Shown piece by piece: positions 59,220-64,000 of a stretch of 64,000 nt of DNA. The DNA comes from Aldrovandia affinis. Its lineage: Eukaryota; Chordata; Actinopteri; Notacanthiformes; Halosauridae. Under the pieces are notes generated by a model that was given only the letters and a program-made list of their open reading frames with translations, was not told where the DNA came from and ran no database searches. The stretch's first letter is position 1, and each line of letters opens with the position of its first letter. The position numbers and the translations under genes are program-made. The DNA lies in the NCBI GenBank assembly GCA_029706075.1, contig JAINUG010000130.1:1220383-1284382 (forward strand). Reading direction: 5' to 3'.

Positions 59220-62120
59220 ACCACATTCTATTGCCCCTAGAACCACATGTGCATGTTTATGACTATTGTAAGTGAACATATGGCCACTTTAATAAACATT
59301 CAGTAACATTTTGCCAGGACGTTCACTCCCCGTGCTTAGGAATGAATCCTGTAGCTGTTCTGAGTTATTTTGTGGTGATAAAAAGCAGACAGATTTACTT
59401 GCGCAGGAAAGATATAACTAGATACTTCTCATCAGTTCACAGTACACAAACCTGGTTGTGTGATCGTGAAACCACATCGACTTTCCTTAAAATCACTCCT
59501 CTGCACCGCTGCGTAATGACTTCCCCCTGCTGTATTGTCACCACTTAGATACACAATCAATTTTTCAACGTGAATGGCAAAACAGATTTAAAGTAGTATG
59601 CTCATGTTCAAACTCCCCATATTGTTTGGTTATTTTTTGTAGCTCTGATTATTTTAAAGCCATGCTATACCACCAGTGTACACACTGCTTGGATGCTGCT
59701 TGGGCAGCAAGCAGGACTAAGACTATTAACTATTTATATTTATTGAAGCCGTTAATAATATAATTGTTCATATGTTTATTAATGTAATGCAGCTTTATTT
59801 GTGTTTTATTTACGATTCATTTTTGTACCAATTGATGAACATCTAAATTGTTCTGTGTCAAAAGGTGATATTCTCCAGAGTGCTTCATTCAACATAAGAG
59901 AAAGTTTGCATTGAGACTTAACACACACTCTCATTTTGGTGCTTGTTTACCCTTGCTCTTCCTGCTTTTCAAGTATGTGAGGGTTATGATGACTTCAGGA
60001 AGCAGACACCGACCTATTGTCCACCTATAAACAATATGAAATAATAATTTAGGGATGAGTTCTGTTGTCTGACTATCCCTATCACATGACTATCCCTAAT
60101 CACATGACTATCCCTGTCACATGACTATCCCCATCACATGGTGCTTATTCAGTGCAATCCACAAAAGTATGCCTCCCACTGTCCCTCCTCCTGGACGCCT
60201 TCAGATGTAGGTTCGGGTCACCCCGTCTCTGTCTGTGTGTGCAGTATACCTCATGTGATGCTCCATCTAGCAGCAGGCTGGTGTCATTTATCTTGTTTAA
60301 GGGTATGCAAGGGTACCGTCCTAATGCCTTGAGAGGGGCTGCGGCAGAGGTACTTAAAAAGAGAATGACCTCAGCCATGGCTTCATCGGGGGAAATTAAT
60401 TTTTCTCTCAGGTAGCCCAACCTCCCTCTGCAAATACAGTGGCAGTGACAGCTTGTTTGTGATGAGATGGCTTCCCGTTCCTTTGTCGGCTATCGATTTC
60501 CCTCTGCTATCCTCCTGGGGCATGATGCATGGCTCCCACCCAAAAATAAGGTGCTGTCCATCACACTCTCGTGTCCGCGCCCGCACGCCTCATCCATTTT
60601 TTGAGCCAAAACGTCAAGGATTATAAGTGCCATTTTGCTTGAATATGATTGAACTTGAAAATAGATGTGCTTAGATTTCATTTATTAATTGAGGAATTGA
60701 AAAGCCTGACATGCAGAGGAACATTTTGGTTGAATTGTGATTTGCTCTACGGCTGATAAAACCAGAAATAAACGACTTTACATTTAAATGCAGCTTTTCA
60801 AAAAAAAACTTTAATAGGAAAACGGGGATGAGAAGAAAGAGCAATTAATGCTATGCTTGTGTAAAACCTGCCTAAAGATTTGCTTTTGTCACGTTTGGCT
60901 TTATTTATTCCCTGATACACGGGTGTCAATATTAAACCAGAGCTCCCATTACAATGACTGCTGTTTTGAGCTTAAAAAAAACAAAAAACATTATTCAACA
61001 AATTCCTATATTATCTCTCTTGTCTCAAATCTGAAAAAATACCCCCCTTTTTAAAGTCAAAAAGAGATACGCTGTGCATTTTAAAGTTAAGCCAATCCTG
61101 AATGAGAAGCATGTACAACGATAAGCGGCTTCACCGGCCGTGTCAGCTGGAGCAGAATAGCATTCCCTGTTTGATTGATGGACAGATGAAAGTGGCTTAA
61201 TGATATTCTGTCTCCTAATAAAAGCTTACCATGAAACATTTGCATAGTGATTGTTCTGGGCCTTGATTCCCTTCTACTTACACAAAGCAATTATTGCAGT
61301 TTACCAAGACTTGGGCCAACATCATTATGGAAAATCATATCACTGTTGTAGTCAAAAATCCCCCCGCATGCATACAGACAAATCCTGTGCATGTCACATG
61401 CTAAATGCTGCTAGTTCCGGAAACTCACTGTGCTGTAGAGGAGGGGGAAAAAGAAAACTTGCTTCAACATGCATTAATTCAGTGCATGGCAAATCAAATC
61501 TCTCTCACAGTGCATGGACACTTAGGTCGAGTTAAAATTTGCACTACTGCCCGGAATCATGTTCCAGCCTGTTGAAACCCTTTTCTGCTCCCTGTTGTAT
61601 GGAAAACGTTCCACTCAAATGTTATGGATTAGGAAATCTTGAGGCAGTGCACTGAACCATATTGCCTCCTGCAGCAAAACTACATCTTCTTCAACTATGA
61701 TTTTTTTTATTTATCTTCTCACTGACAGTAGATGTGAGCTATGGGTTTATTTCCCAGCGGACGATAGCTTCAGTAAATCCACAGTAAGTGAGACACATAA
61801 GCATTCTCTTTAAGGGGGATGGGTCCAAATACTACACTGTGAAATACTTCATTCTGGAGCTCTAATTTTCTGGGCTCAAAACCGGTCACAGTACACCTTA
61901 GAGTACTCATAGAGCGCTACTAGTTTATGTCAGTATTTCTTCGCTTTTTTAAAGAAATGGGCAGCTAACCATCAGCTTAAACCATAATGCCTAACGCTAT
62001 CCTGTGAAAAATGTGGCCAGAATGGAGAGTGAATTTTCATTTCGTGCATTTGCTTGGTCAAATTGAAACAGGCGGTGTACACTTCTCACTGTGCACGCCC
62101 AAGTCTTTGTACAGCAACAC
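59220..62120. other. Gene-free stretch
   Basis: No recognised gene. One short tandem repeat at 60071-60139 is listed separately. Confidence 0.4.
60071..60139. repeat. Tandem repeat, four units of 17-18 bp
   Basis: Four head-to-tail copies of GACTATCCCTATCACAT with single-base changes (one copy has an extra A). Too short and too regular to be a CRISPR-like array, as there are no spacers. Confidence 0.92.
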
Positions 62121-62129
62121 GCCTTCTGC

Positions 62130-62580
62130 ATAGGAGGTGTATTAGACAGAGCCCTATATTTCACCAGCTTGATAGAGAAAGACTCTGCTATCCCCAGAGC
62201 CCCCTTCACTGCCATTAACAAACTCCTGCAAGTCATCCATAACCCCTCCACAGCCAATAGTACCGATCAGCACAATGATTTCCTTGAGTTCTTTCACGAC
62301 GGGATGGGGAGCATTAATCTTCGGTCGCGGGCCTCCTTTGACCCATTAGTGTCGGACACTGAGGCACCTCTGGCTTTGTCATTACCCGTGTTTTTCCCAT
62401 GGCACCTCCAGCTTATCAAGTTCTCACATTTTGAAACTGTCACCTTAGTCTCTGTCTCTACGTCTATGAGAAAAATTAGATCCTTTGTGTGTCTTTTTGT
62501 CCTGATCTCCACCACCCTCATGAAGTCCTGCTTATCTACCTCGGCCCCTATCATGACTGGACATTCATGATGCCTGATTG
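62130..62580 (+). pseudogene. Rex1-like LINE ORF2 fragment
   Basis: The plus-strand frame encodes RALYFTSLIEKDSAIPRAPF and TAINKLLQ, then NDFLEFFHDGMGSI, and later SVSTSMRKI. This resembles the linker before the reverse transcriptase in Rex1/L2-type LINEs (YF..LI......PR.LF..I..LL..., EF..FF..KI..IR, ...V..MK.STC.LDPIP). The LDPIP motif is not visible and the frame degrades near 62570. Assigned by pattern only. Confidence 0.55.
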
Positions 62581-63319
62581 TTACCCCCTCACTCCAAGAC
62601 ACCTGCCATTACTTGTTTTTAAAATTCAAATTGGTCTTTCCTTGGGAGAAGACTTAGAAACACATTCAGATAACATTTCAATGTGGCTATAGAACTAAAA
62701 CTGCTATAGCACTGAAACTGCATTGGGGTCATTCCATGCAAATTCAATCAGGATTGTTGCCCAAAGGTCTCAGATTTTGCTAGAAAATTCACATGGGGTA
62801 CTGCTTTGACCTGTTTCCTGACAAAGGTCAACCTAAAGTGAGAAAGGAACCTTGACCAAAAAAATTATCCTGTGCTCAGGTCAGAAGCTACAATCACATG
62901 TAGCACCTTTTTTGGTGATTAATGGGACTATCGGTCGGATTAATAGGACTTTCAAGAAATAAATACCAGGACCCCTTAAAACTCTATTTTAGGTCTCAGG
63001 GTGACTCACTAAAAGCTGTCTAGAAGGGGAAATGACTCAGGTTTGATGTTAATTCAAGAGCGTCATAATGTGCAAAGAGGGCCACCACAATATCTTCTGA
63101 TTCCCGGGAGTTAATGAAAAGTATGCAGATTGGCACCATTAATGCTAAAAATAACTAGCAAAGCTGTAAGAGACTATGCACGTGAGCAAATAACTACTAT
63201 GCTCATCTAGCTTGAGTGAAACAGGGGTCTGGGGATTGCAATTCCAACAGTAATGTGATTTACTGTGAGAAAGGTGGGCTGGGAGTAGAATCTCCATTGA
63301 GAGCAGGCTACTGGTGACC

Positions 63320-63710
63320 TATATGCATTGAACTGATACATTACTCGCAGACAATAAACTCAGCTTTGTGTCCGGGTCCATCTGTGGTCCAATATTTATT
63401 GCAAGCTCCTCTACCTATACCACCCCCCCGCCCCCATTCTCAATTAAACTGATGGATGCTGGGATGCTTGCGCTGTGTGACAACCTGTTTGTAAATGGCG
63501 CTATACAAAAATAAAGATTGATTGATTGATTGATGCTTGGAGCTAAAATGAATAAGCTCCAGGCCTTAAGAGATTGTCCTTTTACATCTGAAGCCCCACG
63601 TCTACGAAACTCCACCTGAGTGAACTGAGAAACTCAGTCAACTGACCGTTTTGAGATAAATATTCTTAAAGACTTGTCTTATTAAACTGGCCATTTATCA
63701 CCAGGTTTTT
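63320..63710 (+). mobile_element. Rex1/L2-type LINE 3' end with (GATT)n tail
   Basis: GTAAATGGCGCTATACAAAA then ATAAAGATTGATTGATTGATTGATG (63493-63535) is the typical end of a fish Rex1-type LINE: a GCGCTATA(T)A block followed by a tetranucleotide tail. Just after it, TTTACATCTGAAGCCCCACG and CTACGAAACTCC resemble the AP.L.NSLP block from another copy, so two fragments may be joined here. Confidence 0.55.
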
Positions 63711-63935
63711 CTGTTGTACTTTTGTGTTTTCTCTCATACTTTACAAAATGAGAAAAAGAACACAACTTTGCAATTGTTTCTATTGCTTATTTTAACTCAT
63801 GGTGATTTTAATTTAATTGTTTCTACTATCTCCTACCATTCTTTACTTTACTATGAATTACTGTGTTTTTGATGAACGATGAAAACAAACAGATCTGGTA
63901 GTGGACTGAGACTTTTGGACCCCACTGTATATATA
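63690..63935. mobile_element. DNA-transposon end (Tc1/mariner-like), fragment
   Basis: GACTTTTGGACCCCACTGTA at 63911-63930 is, on the minus strand, TACAGTGGGGTCCAAAAGTC, a transposon terminus frequent in fish genomes. The left partner is not in the window as recognised, so only part of the element is called. Confidence 0.4.
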
Positions 63936-64000
63936 TATATGCATACATACATACAACTCATGAGTTTATGTTTGGGATGTGTACTTAATTATATATAAAG

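Noticed and set aside
60071-60139. A CRISPR-like array
   Set aside because: The four units are contiguous with no unique spacers, and the genome is eukaryotic.

Overview
This window is a stretch of vertebrate nuclear DNA, almost certainly from a ray-finned (teleost) fish. It contains split exons with consensus GT/AG borders, long AT-rich noncoding stretches, long CA/TG and GA/TC microsatellites, decayed Tc1-like transposons of the type common in fish, tRNA-derived SINEs whose 3' tail is shared with an L2-type LINE (the arrangement known from eel UnaSINE/UnaL2 and salmonid HpaI SINEs), and Rex1-, CR1- and Ty3/gypsy-like fragments. I cannot name the species.

The only protein-coding gene I can identify is the 3' part of a complexin-2 gene (cplx2) on the + strand. 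Its penultimate coding exon is 7968-8143 and its last coding exon is 11348-11545. Together they encode residues 12-134 of a 134-residue protein, including the whole SNARE-binding helix. The short exon with the start codon was not found and must lie upstream of base 1, so 1-7967 is read as intron. The 3' UTR starts at 11546. It is AT-rich, has several AATAAA signals, and may run to a strong signal at 21001-21006, which would make it about 9.5 kb.

From about 21 kb to the right edge I see no host exon. The region looks like a gene desert with transposable elements: a tRNA-SINE (21.5 kb), a Tc1 relic (24.1-24.7), an LTR-like block (25.3-25.8), SINEs (26.3-26.9), a nested Tc1/LINE/SINE stack (28.2-30.2), a minisatellite/microsatellite/solo-LTR complex (31.9-32.7), a CR1-like LINE end (34.7-35.15), SINEs (36.3, 39.4), a truncated Tc1 with a fold-back breakpoint (41.15-42.08), an L2 LINE end (51.4-51.9), an unnamed element with long inverted ends (52.2-53.0), a Ty3/gypsy relic (57.3-59.2), Rex1-like LINE pieces (62.1-62.6, 63.3-63.7) and a DNA-transposon end at the right edge.

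The most unusual object is at 3363-3790, inside the cplx2 intron. Two LTRs of about 175 bp (TG...CA) flank an 81-bp interior that holds little besides a tRNA primer-binding site and a polypurine tract. This is the layout of a TRIM (terminal-repeat retrotransposon in miniature). Each LTR also carries sequences resembling RNA polymerase III A and B boxes at tRNA spacing. Other observations worth following are an 89-bp ungapped duplicated noncoding segment (46.4 and 54.2 kb) and several unexplained open frames.
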